This document shows positions 1-10,974 of a stretch of 64,000 nt of DNA, one piece after another (within the stretch, counting starts at the first letter, position 1; every line of letters starts with the position of its first letter). The position numbers and the translations under genes were made by a program. The notes under the pieces are model-generated. The model was given only the letters and a program-made list of their open reading frames with translations, was not told where the DNA came from and made no database searches. Location of the stretch: NCBI RefSeq assembly GCF_900142385.1, contig NZ_FRAQ01000001.1:372001-436000 (forward strand). Reading direction: 5' to 3'. This DNA is from Marinobacter antarcticus. Lineage in GTDB: Bacteria > Pseudomonadota > Gammaproteobacteria > Pseudomonadales > Oleiphilaceae.

Positions 1-190
1 TCTGGTTGTAACCGCTTATCAGTCAGCTAACGGCTTGGTGAACCTGATCAACCCCACCTTTGCAGTGGTAGTCGGGGGGCTGGCAATTGGTCGTGTCTCC
101 TATGATCGCTGGATCGCATTTATCTGGCCTTTGCTGTTGATTCTCACCATTTTCATTTCGGTGGTCATCAGCGCTGCGGCATTGCTTTGA
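1..190 (+). CDS. C-terminus of a YfcC-family membrane permease (partial, cut by left edge)
   Basis: The open frame entering from the left edge (first full codon at position 2) ends at TGA 188-190 and gives about 62 residues. The motif NLINPTFAVVVGGLAIGRVSYDRW followed by a hydrophobic C-terminal helix resembles the end of YfcC/ArcD2-type transporters. It stops 46 nt before arcA on the same strand, so it is probably the arginine or arginine/ornithine transporter of the arginine deiminase operon. Substrate is inferred from position only, since most of the protein lies outside the window. Confidence 0.7.
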   Translation, partial: LVVTAYQSANGLVNLINPTFAVVVGGLAIGRVSYDRWIAFIWPLLLILTIFISVVISAAALL

Positions 191-236
191 AAGCCTTTCA
201 AAGTAATGGTAACGCCATACAAATTGGAGATTGACC

Positions 237-1466
237 ATGTCTGAAAAAACACTTGGAGTACATTCCGAAACCGGAACTCTGCGGCAAGTCATTGTTTGCC
301 GCCCAGGCTTGGCACACCGCCGGCTAACACCGTCCAACTGTGACGCCCTGCTGTTTGACGACGTGTTCTGGGTGAAACAGGCGCAGAAAGATCACGATGT
401 GTTTGCCAACGTGATGCGGGAGCGGGGGGTCGAGGTACTTGATGTCAACGAGTTGCTGGCCGAGACTCTGGACATCCCCGAAGCCCGCAAATGGATTCTG
501 GACCACCGGATTACCTGGAACGACATCGGGGTCGGGATGATTTCCGACCTGCGCGCCTGGATGGACAAACTTCCAGGCAGCAAGCTTTCGGAATACCTGA
601 TTGGCGGACTTGAAGTGGCCGACCTGCCCTTTGACCCAACCGGGCTTTTCGGCAACCACCTCGGGCACTATGGATTTGTGCTGCCGCCATTGCCAAACTT
701 TCTTTTCACCCGGGACAACAGCGCCTGGATCTTCGGCGGGGTAACTCTGAACCCCATGTACTGGGCCGCACGCAAACCGGAAACTCTGCTGATGGCCGGC
801 ATCTATCAGTTCCACCCAAAATTTGCTGGAAAAGTGGACGTGCTCTGGGGTGACCCTCTTGAAAATCATGGCCTTGCCACTCTGGAAGGCGGCGATATCA
901 TGCCCGTGGGCAATGGCACAGTCCTTGTCGGAATGGGAGAGCGCTCATCGCCACAGGCCGTGGGACAATTAGCCAATGCTCTGTTTGAAAAAGGCACAGC
1001 GGAGCGGGTTATTGCCTGTCAGATCCCGAAATCCCGCACCGCCATGCACCTGGACACAATCTTCACCTTCTGCGGCGGCAATGTTGTCACCACCTTCAAA
1101 GAGGTGGCGGACGAAGTGATCTGCTACGACTTGCACCCCGGTGAAGGCAACAAGCATCTGACCTTCCACCAGGACCCAAGACCACTGTTTGATGTGGTCG
1201 CAGAGGTTCTCGGCTATAAATCCCTGGAGGTTGTCCCAACCGGTGGCAATGACCCGGCTGAGCGGGAGCGGGAGCAGTGGAACGATGGCAACAACGTGCT
1301 GGCGCTGAGTCCGGGTGTGGTCATCGGTTATGACCGGAACGATGACACAAACGCGGCACTTGAAGCTGCGGGCATCGAAGTACTGGCTATCCCCGGCGCT
1401 GAACTGGGCCGCGGCCGAGGCGGCGGACGCTGCATGAGTTGTCCCACGATACGCGACCCCATTTGA
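237..1466 (+). CDS. arcA: Arginine deiminase
   Basis: Hydrolyses L-arginine to citrulline and ammonia, the first step of the arginine deiminase pathway, in the cytoplasm. The 409-residue product has the usual family length. The FTRDNSAW motif lies in the middle, a HLDTIFTF histidine motif follows, and GGGRCMSCP at the end carries the probable nucleophile Cys399. ATG 237 is preferred over the in-frame TTG at 231, because GGAGA at 226-230 sits 6 nt before it. It is first of arcABC, with 18 nt to arcB. Confidence 0.96.
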   Translation: MSEKTLGVHSETGTLRQVIVCRPGLAHRRLTPSNCDALLFDDVFWVKQAQKDHDVFANVMRERGVEVLDVNELLAETLDIPEARKWILDHRITWNDIGVGMISDLRAWMDKLPGSKLSEYLIGGLEVADLPFDPTGLFGNHLGHYGFVLPPLPNFLFTRDNSAWIFGGVTLNPMYWAARKPETLLMAGIYQFHPKFAGKVDVLWGDPLENHGLATLEGGDIMPVGNGTVLVGMGERSSPQAVGQLANALFEKGTAERVIACQIPKSRTAMHLDTIFTFCGGNVVTTFKEVADEVICYDLHPGEGNKHLTFHQDPRPLFDVVAEVLGYKSLEVVPTGGNDPAEREREQWNDGNNVLALSPGVVIGYDRNDDTNAALEAAGIEVLAIPGAELGRGRGGGRCMSCPTIRDPI

Positions 1467-1484
1467 CCGGAAAGGATAAAGACC

Positions 1485-2486
1485 ATGGCTTTTAATCTGA
1501 AGAATCGTCACTTTCTGACCTTGCGTGATTTCTCTCCGCAGGAAATCAGCTTTCTGCTGAAGCTATCGACGGATCTGAAGGCGGCCAAATACGCCGGCAC
1601 CGAAGTTCCGCAACTAAATGGTAAGGAAATCGCCTTGATCTTCGAAAAGAACTCCACCCGCACACGGGTCGGGTTCGAGGTGGCCGCTTACGACCAGGGT
1701 GCCAGAGTCACCTATCTCGGGCCCTCAGGAACCCACATTGGCCACAAGGAATCGGTAAAGGATACCGCCCGGGTGCTGGGCCGTGTCTACGATGCCATTG
1801 AGTACCGGGGTTTTGGCCAGAAGCTTGTTGAAGAGTTGGCGCAATACGCTGGCGTGCCGGTCTATAACGGCCTGACCGATGAGTTCCACCCCACGCAGAT
1901 TCTCGCTGACTTTCTCACCATGCAGGAGCACGTGGAGAAGCCGTTGCACAAGGTCGCCTATGCCTTTCTCGGCGACGCCGCAAATAACATGGGCGATAGC
2001 CTGCTGATCGGTGGTGCCAAAATGGGCATGGATGTTCGTCTGTGTGCTCCAAAAGCCTGCTGGCCACGCCAGACAGTGCAGGATGAGGCTCAGGCAATCG
2101 CACGGGAAACCGGTGCCCGCATTACCATTACCGAGGATGTGGATGCCGCCGTCGCCGGCGTCGACTTTGTCTACACCGATGTCTGGGTATCCATGGGCGA
2201 ATCGAAAGAAAAGTGGGGTGACCGGATCAAGCTGTTAATGCCCTATCAGGTGAATACTGCCGTCATGGAAAAGACCGGCAACCCCCGCGCCCGCTTCATG
2301 CATTGCCTGCCGGCCTTCCACAATACCGACACCATCGTTGGTAAAGAAATTCAGGCAGAATTCGGAATCAGTGCCATGGAGGTAACCGACGAGGTTTTCG
2401 AAAGCCCTGCGTCGATTGTTTTCGATCAGGCGGAAAACCGTATGCACACCATCAAAGCAGTGCTGGTAGCCACTCTCGGGGCCTGA
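1485..2486 (+). CDS. arcB: Ornithine carbamoyltransferase, catabolic type
   Basis: Phosphorolyses citrulline to ornithine and carbamoyl phosphate in the arginine deiminase pathway. The 333-residue protein carries the carbamoyl-phosphate motif STRTR at residues 57-61 and the ornithine-site motif HCLPAFH in its C-terminal half. A GGAAAGGA ribosome-binding site precedes ATG 1485. The catabolic role is inferred from its place between arcA and arcC; the sequence family also includes the biosynthetic ArgF, and the two cannot be told apart securely by motifs alone. Confidence 0.95.
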   Translation: MAFNLKNRHFLTLRDFSPQEISFLLKLSTDLKAAKYAGTEVPQLNGKEIALIFEKNSTRTRVGFEVAAYDQGARVTYLGPSGTHIGHKESVKDTARVLGRVYDAIEYRGFGQKLVEELAQYAGVPVYNGLTDEFHPTQILADFLTMQEHVEKPLHKVAYAFLGDAANNMGDSLLIGGAKMGMDVRLCAPKACWPRQTVQDEAQAIARETGARITITEDVDAAVAGVDFVYTDVWVSMGESKEKWGDRIKLLMPYQVNTAVMEKTGNPRARFMHCLPAFHNTDTIVGKEIQAEFGISAMEVTDEVFESPASIVFDQAENRMHTIKAVLVATLGA

Positions 2487-2520
2487 TTCCCATGCGGAAT
2501 GCTGATAAAGGATGCACAGT

Positions 2521-3444
2521 ATGCTGATTGTTGCAGCTCTGGGCGGCAACGCCCTGTTGAAACGCGGTGAACCACTGACGGCTGAAGCCCAGCGCACCAA
2601 TGTTCGAAAAGCAGCGACATCACTGGCGGAGCTGGTGCGCGCTGGGCACCGACTGGTCATTACCCATGGCAATGGCCCTCAGGTAGGCTTGCTGGCATTG
2701 CAGGGCGCAGCCTATATGCCTGAAGAAGCCTACCCGCTGGATGTTCTGGGTGCTGAGACCGGCGGCATGATCGGCTACATGATCGAGCAGGAAATAGAAA
2801 ACACCCTCGGCCATGATCGCCCTGTTGCGACTCTGCTCACCCAGGTTGTTGTCGACCGGAACGACCCGGCATTCGCCAATCCGACCAAATTTATCGGCCC
2901 GGTCTACGATAAGGCAGAAGCAGAGTCACGGGCAGCGGCCGCAGGCTGGAATATCGCAGCCGATGGCGACAAGTGGCGCAGAGTAGTTCCGTCGCCTGCT
3001 CCCATAGAAATACCTGACATGCGCGTGCTGAAATTGCTGCTGGATCAGGAAGTGATCGTTATCTGTACCGGCGGTGGCGGCATTCCGGTGCTGCGCCGTA
3101 ACGACGGCAGCATGATCGGTGTTGAAGCGGTCATCGACAAGGATGCGGCCAGTGCTTTACTTGCACGTGAGTTAGGCGCTGATGCCCTGCTACTGCTGAC
3201 CGATGTGGATGCAGTGTATCGCGACTTCGGCACACCGACCGCAGCCCCGGTTCGCAAAGTCACCCCTGAGCAGGCAAGGGCGCTTGATGTACCGGCCGGT
3301 TCCATGGGTCCGAAGGTGGCAGCAGCCTGCAATTTTGCGGAGACTGGAGGCATCAGCGGCATTGGCCGGCTGGAAGATGCTCTTGCTATCCTGGAGTCGC
3401 GAGCGGGAACGCTCATCACTGGATCGGCCACGAACAACCCTTAA
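2521..3444 (+). CDS. arcC: Carbamate kinase
   Basis: Transfers phosphate from carbamoyl phosphate to ADP, giving ATP, carbon dioxide and ammonia: the energy-yielding step of arginine deiminase fermentation. The product is 307 residues, starting [13 protein letters not shown], with the amino-acid-kinase fold motifs [10 protein letters not shown] and [15 protein letters not shown] at 2507-2512 is 8 nt before ATG 2521, so that start is preferred over ATG 2512, which overlaps the ribosome-binding site. Only 18 nt separate its stop from atpD, which suggests co-transcription with the N-ATPase operon. Confidence 0.95.
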   Translation: MLIVAALGGNALLKRGEPLTAEAQRTNVRKAATSLAELVRAGHRLVITHGNGPQVGLLALQGAAYMPEEAYPLDVLGAETGGMIGYMIEQEIENTLGHDRPVATLLTQVVVDRNDPAFANPTKFIGPVYDKAEAESRAAAAGWNIAADGDKWRRVVPSPAPIEIPDMRVLKLLLDQEVIVICTGGGGIPVLRRNDGSMIGVEAVIDKDAASALLARELGADALLLLTDVDAVYRDFGTPTAAPVRKVTPEQARALDVPAGSMGPKVAAACNFAETGGISGIGRLEDALAILESRAGTLITGSATNNP

Positions 3445-5293
<1,849 letters not shown>

Positions 5294-5297
<4 letters not shown>

Positions 5298-5596
5298 GCA
5301 CGAAAAAAGACCGATCTACAGATGAAATCAGGCGCAGTGCCGAACGCATGAAACGCGCTCGCAGCGAGCCCGGCGTTAGCCCACTGCGAGGACTGGGAGC
5401 TTTCGGAATCATCGGTTGGTCGGTCGCAGTGCCCACCGTTGGTGGCGCATTTCTCGGATTATGGCTGAACAAAGTGGCGCCGCAGAACTTTTCCTGGCCC
5501 ATTGCGCTGATTCTGGGCGGTGTTGTTGTCGGAGGCATGATTTCCTGGAACTGGATTGGCAAAGAAGGGCCGGATCAGAAGGGAGACAAGCGGTGA
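5294..5596 (+). CDS. atpQ: N-ATPase AtpQ subunit (AtpI-like)
   Basis: A 100-residue membrane protein with a basic, charged N-terminus (about 30 residues) and two transmembrane segments at roughly 35-57 and 67-88. It matches the AtpI/AtpQ family of small proteins found in rotary ATPase operons, which are thought to help c-ring assembly or Mg2+ handling. Its stop overlaps the GTG start of atpR (GTGA at 5593-5596). The exact role in N-ATPases is not established; the assignment rests on family resemblance and operon position. Confidence 0.85.
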
Positions 5597-5907
5597 TAAC
5601 GGTAGACTGGCAAGCAGTGCTGTTGGGGTTTTCTGTTGGCTTACCCATCGGCGCACTTTTCTTTTTAGGCCTGGCTTGGGGCATGCGGCGCGCTCTGACC
5701 TCTCACCGGCCTGGGCTCTGGCTTATAGTCAGCGCTTTCTGCCGAATCGCGGTATTGCTGGCCGTTGGTTTCTGGGTAATCGCTACCGCCGAAAGTAACT
5801 GGGCAGTGGCGGGTTACACACTGGCATTTTTCCTGGCACGATTGATTGCGGTGCTCTGGGCCAGAGTGGGCAAGAAATCTGCCATTACCAGACAGGAGGG
5901 GACATAA
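5593..5907 (+). CDS. atpR: N-ATPase AtpR subunit
   Basis: A 104-residue hydrophobic protein starting at GTG 5593 with three predicted membrane helices (about residues 6-27, 37-59 and 65-85). The open frame runs further upstream in sequence that codes for atpQ in another frame; GTG 5593 is chosen because it gives a 4-nt overlap with the atpQ stop and removes the shadow extension. AtpR is found only in N-ATPase operons. An arginine-rich second helix region (LIVSAFCRIAVLL) fits the family, whose role, perhaps in c-ring assembly, is unproven. Confidence 0.85.
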   Translation: MITVDWQAVLLGFSVGLPIGALFFLGLAWGMRRALTSHRPGLWLIVSAFCRIAVLLAVGFWVIATAESNWAVAGYTLAFFLARLIAVLWARVGKKSAITRQEGT

Positions 5908-6659
5908 TGCAGCTTACCCCCGATGATATTATTGTGTTCACGCTGGCTGGCTGGAAGGTCAACGCCACCATCGTCAACACCTGGATCGTGATGGTACTGC
6001 TGGTGGGTATTTCCATGGTGATTACCCGCAACCTGCGCGCCGATGTGCCGCCCAACCGTTGGCGTACGACTCTGGAGGTCATCGTCAAGCTGATTCAGAA
6101 CCAGATCGAGGAAGTCACCCGAAACTCTGCACGCCACGTGATGTATTTTGCCGGCACCTTGTTCCTGTTCATTGCACTATCAAACTTAATGCTGGTGATA
6201 CCGGGATTTACGCCGCCCACTTCCTCCTTATCTACCACTGCCGCACTGGCCTTGTCTGTGCTGATGGCCGTGCCGGTGTTTGGCATTGCCAGCGGCGGTG
6301 TAGGGAGCTACCTCAAAACGTTTATTGAGCCTTCAGTCATCATGCTACCGTTCAACATCATCGGGGAGTTCTCGCGGGGTATCTCGCTGGCCATCCGCCT
6401 GTATGGCAACGTGATGAGCGGCGCCGTCATAGCCGCCATTTTGCTAACAGTAGCTCCCTTTTTCTTTCCGGTGGTCATGGACATGCTCGGACTATTAACC
6501 GGCATAATTCAGGCCTATATCTTTGCCATTCTTGCCACTGTTTATATTTCATCGGCTACAACAGAGCCATCGTCAACAGAGCCAGCCTCTTCAGCTGCTC
6601 AGAAGCAGAATTCAATACCTGAATCAAAATTATCAACCGACCAGGAAGAAAAATCATGA
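5907..6659 (+). CDS. atpB: N-ATPase subunit a
   Basis: Membrane stator subunit that forms the ion half-channels. The 250-residue protein has five to six hydrophobic helices. The essential arginine is Arg164 in GISLAIRLYGN, and the conserved Gln202 lies in GIIQAYIF. The start ATG overlaps the last base of the atpR stop codon. Oddly, about 33 residues rich in Ser, Thr, Glu and Gln follow the last helix (residues 217-250), where most subunit a proteins end soon after the helix. Its stop overlaps atpE (ATGA at 6656). Confidence 0.94.
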   Translation: MQLTPDDIIVFTLAGWKVNATIVNTWIVMVLLVGISMVITRNLRADVPPNRWRTTLEVIVKLIQNQIEEVTRNSARHVMYFAGTLFLFIALSNLMLVIPGFTPPTSSLSTTAALALSVLMAVPVFGIASGGVGSYLKTFIEPSVIMLPFNIIGEFSRGISLAIRLYGNVMSGAVIAAILLTVAPFFFPVVMDMLGLLTGIIQAYIFAILATVYISSATTEPSSTEPASSAAQKQNSIPESKLSTDQEEKS

Positions 6660-6937
6660 CGGATCTCGTAATTATTGCAGCCATTTCGATATTTACGGCT
6701 GGCATGACAGTGTCTTTCGGCGCCCTGGGCCCGGCACTTGGAGAAGGGCGGGCTGCCGCCGCCGCAATTGCCGCCATCGCCCAGCAACCGGATGCCGCCG
6801 CGACCTTGTCCCGAACCCTGTTTGTGAGCCTGGCCATGATTGAATCCACCGCCATCTACTGTTTTGTGGTGGCTATGATTCTGATTTTCGCCAACCCGTT
6901 CTGGGACGCAGCAATGCAGGTCGCCGCAGGAGGCTAG
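6656..6937 (+). CDS. atpE: N-ATPase subunit c (rotor ring)
   Basis: A 93-residue two-helix protein that forms the ion-carrying rotor ring. Helix 1 has the motif GPALGEG with Glu30 where the Na+-binding Ilyobacter tartaricus subunit has Gln32. Helix 2 has ESTAIY with Glu63, Ser64, Thr65 and Tyr68, equivalent to the Na+ ligand set Glu65, Ser66, Thr67, Tyr70. The site thus combines two carboxylates with the serine/threonine ligands. ATGA overlap with atpB; 8 nt to atpF. The coupling ion (Na+ or H+) cannot be settled from sequence. Confidence 0.94.
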   Translation: MTDLVIIAAISIFTAGMTVSFGALGPALGEGRAAAAAIAAIAQQPDAAATLSRTLFVSLAMIESTAIYCFVVAMILIFANPFWDAAMQVAAGG

Positions 6938-6945
6938 AGCAGATC

Positions 6946-7716
6946 ATGTCCATTGACTGGATTACCGTCATCGCGCAGATCGCCAACTTCCTGGTGCTGG
7001 TCTGGCTGCTGAAACGTTTTCTCTACCGCCCGATTCTTGACGGCATTGATGCCCGCGAGGCTGAAATAACCCGCCGCATGGCCGAAGCTGGAGAGGCAGA
7101 GAAAAAAGCACAGACGGCAGAAGCCGAATATCGCCAGCAGCAAAAACAGCTGCTGGCAGACCAGAATGCGGTAGCCGAACAGGCTCTACAGGCGTCAGAA
7201 AACCAGCGCGATTCTCTGCTGGCTGATGCCCGCGCCAAACTTGAGCAGGAGCAGAAAGACTGGCAAAAACACCTTGAGCGCGAGCGCCAGAAATTCACCG
7301 CGCAACTGCAGCGAGCCGGAGAAGAGACCCTGCTCGAGCTGACCCGAAAAGCACTGCGCGATCTCGCGGATGAATCGCTGGAAGAGGCCATTGTTCGCCG
7401 AGTCAGCGCGCGGCTGCGCCCGATTGCGAGCGAGCTCTCCGAAGCCGCAGGTGACAGCAAAGAGGCGGTGGCTACCAGCCGCGATACTTTACCGGAGGCG
7501 GCACAGGCACTTATGCAGGCAGATATCAAAAGCCTGCTGCCAGGCATAAGCCTACGCTTTGAAACTGACTCACAGCAGTCGCCAGGGTTGGTTCTGCGTG
7601 TTGGCGGAGCCCAGGTAGCCTGGACGGTCGACAGCTACACCGAAGAGTTCGATGCGCTGTTAAGCGAACGCATGGCTGCTGGCGCTTCCGGGCGGATGCA
7701 ACCCGGCGATTCTTAA
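6946..7716 (+). CDS. atpF: N-ATPase subunit b with delta-like C-terminus
   Basis: Peripheral stalk subunit of 256 residues, well above the roughly 156 of a standard b subunit. One N-terminal membrane helix (residues 5-27) is followed by a long charged coiled coil rich in Gln, Glu, Lys and Ala to about 150. A C-terminal part then ends with [18 protein letters not shown], which resembles the end of delta subunits. No separate delta gene (atpH) exists in this operon, so the tail probably supplies that function, as described for N-ATPases. Confidence 0.9.
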   Translation: MSIDWITVIAQIANFLVLVWLLKRFLYRPILDGIDAREAEITRRMAEAGEAEKKAQTAEAEYRQQQKQLLADQNAVAEQALQASENQRDSLLADARAKLEQEQKDWQKHLERERQKFTAQLQRAGEETLLELTRKALRDLADESLEEAIVRRVSARLRPIASELSEAAGDSKEAVATSRDTLPEAAQALMQADIKSLLPGISLRFETDSQQSPGLVLRVGGAQVAWTVDSYTEEFDALLSERMAAGASGRMQPGDS

Positions 7717-7736
7717 AGAGCTTAGGTAAAAACGCA

Positions 7737-9284
7737 ATGACCGTTAGCGATCACAGTGCTCCGGAAAACCGCTCCGAATTACATTCAGCAGAGCATTTCG
7801 ATGCGTGGCGGGAAACTCTGCTGGCAACGCCCGCGCCCGCCCCGATACTGACCGAAGTCGGCCGGGTAACCGAAGTGGGCGACGGCGTTGCGATCGTGAC
7901 TGGGCTCGCCCGCGCTCTGGCGGATGAGTTGCTGGTATTTGAATGCGGCGTTCGCGGCATCGTACTGGATCTGGAGCCTGAGCGGCTCGGCGTTGTTCTG
8001 CTCGGGCCTTCGGAGCTCATTACCCTGGGCGAAGATGTACGCCGCACACGTAAAGTGGTGAGCGTACCTGTCGGCCCTGCTCTGCTCGGCCGTGTGATCG
8101 ACGCCATGGGCCGCCCCAGAGACGGCCTGGACGCTATTGCCGCAGTAGCGGAAACGCCCATTGAAGCGGAAGCGCCGGGCATTCTCAGCCGCTCGGCTAT
8201 TTTCCGACCGCTGGCAACGGGCATAAAGACGATCGATGCTGTGGTACCCGTGGGCTTGGGACAACGCGAATTAATCATCGGTGACCGCCAGACCGGTAAA
8301 ACCTCCATCGCCGTGGACACCATACTCAATCAGTCGCGATCACAGGTTATCTGCATCTATTGCGCCATCGGGCAGCGTGGCGATGCGGTATCCCGGGTGA
8401 TCGGCGCCTTGAAAAAAGGCAACATGATGGCCCGCAGCATTGTTATGTCTGCCGGTGACGAAGAGACACCGGGGCTGGCTTACATTGCACCTTATGCCGC
8501 TATGGCCATGGCCGAGTATTTTTCCGATCAGGGCCGGGATGTATTGATCATTTTTGATGACCTGACACACCATGCCCGCTCCTATCGGGAACTGTCGCTG
8601 CTTTTACGCCGGCCACCGGGGCGCGAAGCTTTCCCCGGCGATATATTCTACGTTCATGCCCGCCTGCTGGAGCGGGCCGGCCAGTTTACCCAGGAAGCTG
8701 GCGGCGGCTCGATCACCGCCTTGCCTGTGGTGGAAACCCAGGCGGAGAATCTGTCAGCCTATATTCCCACCAACCTGATTTCCATTACCGATGGCCAGAT
8801 TTACCTGTCGCCGCGGCTGGTGCGTAAGAACCAGTTTCCTGCCGTTGACCTGGGGCTGTCGGTCTCCCGCGTGGGAGGCAAGGCTCAGAGCCGGACCCTG
8901 CGCGAAGTGGCCGGCAATCTGCGGGTGACTCTGTCACAGTTTGAAGAGCTGGAGGATTTTGCCCGCTTTGGTACGCGGCTGGACGACGTCACACGCGCGC
9001 GACTGACCCGTGGCTCGGCGGTCCGCAATGCACTGCGCCAGGCAGAGCGTGATCCGATGCCCGCCGCAGAACAGCTGGCAGTTCTGATCGCGGCCATGGA
9101 AGGCCTTTTCGATACCTTGTCAGAACAGAAACTGACCGATGCCATGGGACGTATTCGTGCCGCCGCGAGGAAACATTTACAAGTCATTGACGAACGCATC
9201 AGCGAAGACAAGGCATTGAGCGAGGAAGACCGCAAACTGATTATTGCCACTGCAAACGAGGCCTGTCATGGCCCAAACGCTTGA
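7737..9284 (+). CDS. atpA: N-ATPase alpha subunit
   Basis: Non-catalytic nucleotide-binding subunit of the head. The 515-residue protein has the alpha-type P-loop [11 protein letters not shown], then the conserved [29 protein letters not shown] region (family pattern DDLSKHAVAYRQ with small differences) and a helical C-terminal domain. An N-terminal segment of about 35 residues precedes the beta-barrel. The 20-nt gap from atpF and a 17-nt overlap into atpG keep it inside the operon. Confidence 0.95.
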   Translation: MTVSDHSAPENRSELHSAEHFDAWRETLLATPAPAPILTEVGRVTEVGDGVAIVTGLARALADELLVFECGVRGIVLDLEPERLGVVLLGPSELITLGEDVRRTRKVVSVPVGPALLGRVIDAMGRPRDGLDAIAAVAETPIEAEAPGILSRSAIFRPLATGIKTIDAVVPVGLGQRELIIGDRQTGKTSIAVDTILNQSRSQVICIYCAIGQRGDAVSRVIGALKKGNMMARSIVMSAGDEETPGLAYIAPYAAMAMAEYFSDQGRDVLIIFDDLTHHARSYRELSLLLRRPPGREAFPGDIFYVHARLLERAGQFTQEAGGGSITALPVVETQAENLSAYIPTNLISITDGQIYLSPRLVRKNQFPAVDLGLSVSRVGGKAQSRTLREVAGNLRVTLSQFEELEDFARFGTRLDDVTRARLTRGSAVRNALRQAERDPMPAAEQLAVLIAAMEGLFDTLSEQKLTDAMGRIRAAARKHLQVIDERISEDKALSEEDRKLIIATANEACHGPNA

Positions 9285-10176
9285 AACTCTCTCCCGGCAC
9301 AGCGATACGCTGAAAAGTATTCGTGGCATCGTCCACACCATGAAGACTTTGTCTGCGATAAACGCTTCACCCTACGAGCACGCCGCCCGCTCAATTGAAG
9401 CCTATCACCAGACCATACTTCAGGGCTTTGCCGCCTTCGCTTACCGGACCGGCGAGATTGCCCTGCGCCGGGATGGCGCGCTTGAACACCTGGTCATCGT
9501 CTTCGGCTCCGACCACGGCCTCTGTGGCAACTACAACGAGATTCTTGCAGATTTGGTAAAGCAGCATTGCCAGACGCAAATCATCGGCAAACGATGCCTT
9601 CTTTGCATCGGGGCGCAGATGAACGATGCTCTGGATGATCAGGGCCTGACACCTGACGCTGTTCTGCTACCACCGGCGTCTGCCGACGGCATCGGCCGCC
9701 TCGCCGGCGATATCGTTACCCGGATAGACCGTTTCAGCCAAGGCCAGCCACTGGCCCACCTGGCCGTCACTCTGGCATTTACCCAGCGCGGCGAGCAGGG
9801 CCTGCGGGAACCGGTGACGCGAAGGCTTCTGCCACTGAATCCGGCGCTGCTACAGCGTGAAAAGTACTGGAATTCCTGCTCGCTTCCGGATTACACCATG
9901 CCCGCCGACGCTCTTCTGTCGTCGCTAATTCGCAGCCATATCTTCGCCAGCGTATTCCGCGCCTCGGCCGAAGCCATGGTCACTGAAAACTCGGCAAGGC
10001 TGGCGCTGATGCAGCAAGCCGAACAGTCAGTGGATGAACGCATTGAGCAGGTTCTGGGTGAGCTCCGGTCAGTGCGTCAGACAGAAATCACCAATGAACT
10101 GATGGATTTGATTATTGGGTTTGAGGCGCTAAAAAAACGCGGAAAGCGTAAGGGCGAGCAAGCACAACGAACATAG
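9268..10176 (+). CDS. atpG: N-ATPase gamma subunit
   Basis: Central rotor shaft. The 302-residue protein has the coiled N-terminal helix ([21 protein letters not shown]), the Rossmann-like middle with [11 protein letters not shown], and the C-terminal helix ending in [22 protein letters not shown] 9268 is chosen over an in-frame TTG at 9244: GAGG lies just upstream and MAQTLETL matches family N-termini. It closes the nine-gene operon, which faces the convergent SDR gene across a 15-nt gap without a visible intrinsic terminator. Confidence 0.93.
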   Translation: MAQTLETLSRHSDTLKSIRGIVHTMKTLSAINASPYEHAARSIEAYHQTILQGFAAFAYRTGEIALRRDGALEHLVIVFGSDHGLCGNYNEILADLVKQHCQTQIIGKRCLLCIGAQMNDALDDQGLTPDAVLLPPASADGIGRLAGDIVTRIDRFSQGQPLAHLAVTLAFTQRGEQGLREPVTRRLLPLNPALLQREKYWNSCSLPDYTMPADALLSSLIRSHIFASVFRASAEAMVTENSARLALMQQAEQSVDERIEQVLGELRSVRQTEITNELMDLIIGFEALKKRGKRKGEQAQRT

Positions 10177-10191
10177 ACACAGTTGGCCACT

Positions 10192-10974
10192 TCATGAAGA
10201 CTTTCCTGCATTGAGAAAGCGCCGGATCACCGGCAGTTGCTTCAGCATGGCTTTATCGACAATGCGCGGCAGTATCCCGTTAATCACCACAAACAGTTTC
10301 TCGGGCCAGCCGATGAACCGGCGGCGTTCGTCATTTTCCATGGCTTTCAGGATTTCTGATGCCACCGCCTGCGGAGTGTCAACGCGGTTACCAAGGGCAC
10401 GATTCAACTCATTTACGGCTTCCGCATTCATTTCGGTGGCAGTGGCCCGGGGCGCTACGTAGACCACCTGAAGCGCCGTATCCGCCAGTTCCCGGCGCAG
10501 GGCTTCGGTGAACCCCCTAAGGCCGAACTTGGCGGCGCAATAGGCGGTATAACCGGGAAAGCCGATACTGCCGAAAGTCGACCCCACAAACACCAGAGCG
10601 CCGCCACCCGCCTTCTCGAATCGGGGGACAAAATGTCTGGCGACGAGCATGGCGGAGCGCAGGTTCACACTATACTGGGCATCGAGTTCGCTGACGGTCA
10701 TGGAAGCAAGTCCGGCAAAGCGATTCTGCCCGGCACAATGGATCATACCGTCGATATCAGGATAAGCCTCACTCAGGCGCACCAGCTGTTGGTCCAGATC
10801 TATCGCGGCGAGATCCAGGTGCACCGCGGAAACACCCTCCCGGTGATCTGTCCTTTCCGGATGCCGGGATGCCACGATGACACGGGCGCCCGCCAGAACC
10901 AGCGGATCAACCAGAGCCTTACCAATGCCGCCGGTTCCGCCCAACAGGAGGAACACGCGATCATGCAGCCTCAT
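10192..10974 (-). CDS. Short-chain dehydrogenase/reductase of the thermostable-hemolysin cluster
   Basis: A 260-residue NAD(P)-dependent oxidoreductase. The Rossmann motif GGTGGIGKA is at the N-terminus, the serine region is FVGSTFG, and the catalytic pair is YTAYCAAK (Tyr-x3-Lys). The start at 10974 (MRLHDRV) sits 14 nt inside the end of the preceding ligase gene, so translation is probably coupled. The longer frame upstream is sequence of that ligase gene. The substrate is unknown; in context it could reduce or oxidise a product of the acyl ligase and diiron domain. Confidence 0.88.
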   Translation of the reverse strand: MRLHDRVFLLLGGTGGIGKALVDPLVLAGARVIVASRHPERTDHREGVSAVHLDLAAIDLDQQLVRLSEAYPDIDGMIHCAGQNRFAGLASMTVSELDAQYSVNLRSAMLVARHFVPRFEKAGGGALVFVGSTFGSIGFPGYTAYCAAKFGLRGFTEALRRELADTALQVVYVAPRATATEMNAEAVNELNRALGNRVDTPQAVASEILKAMENDERRRFIGWPEKLFVVINGILPRIVDKAMLKQLPVIRRFLNAGKSS

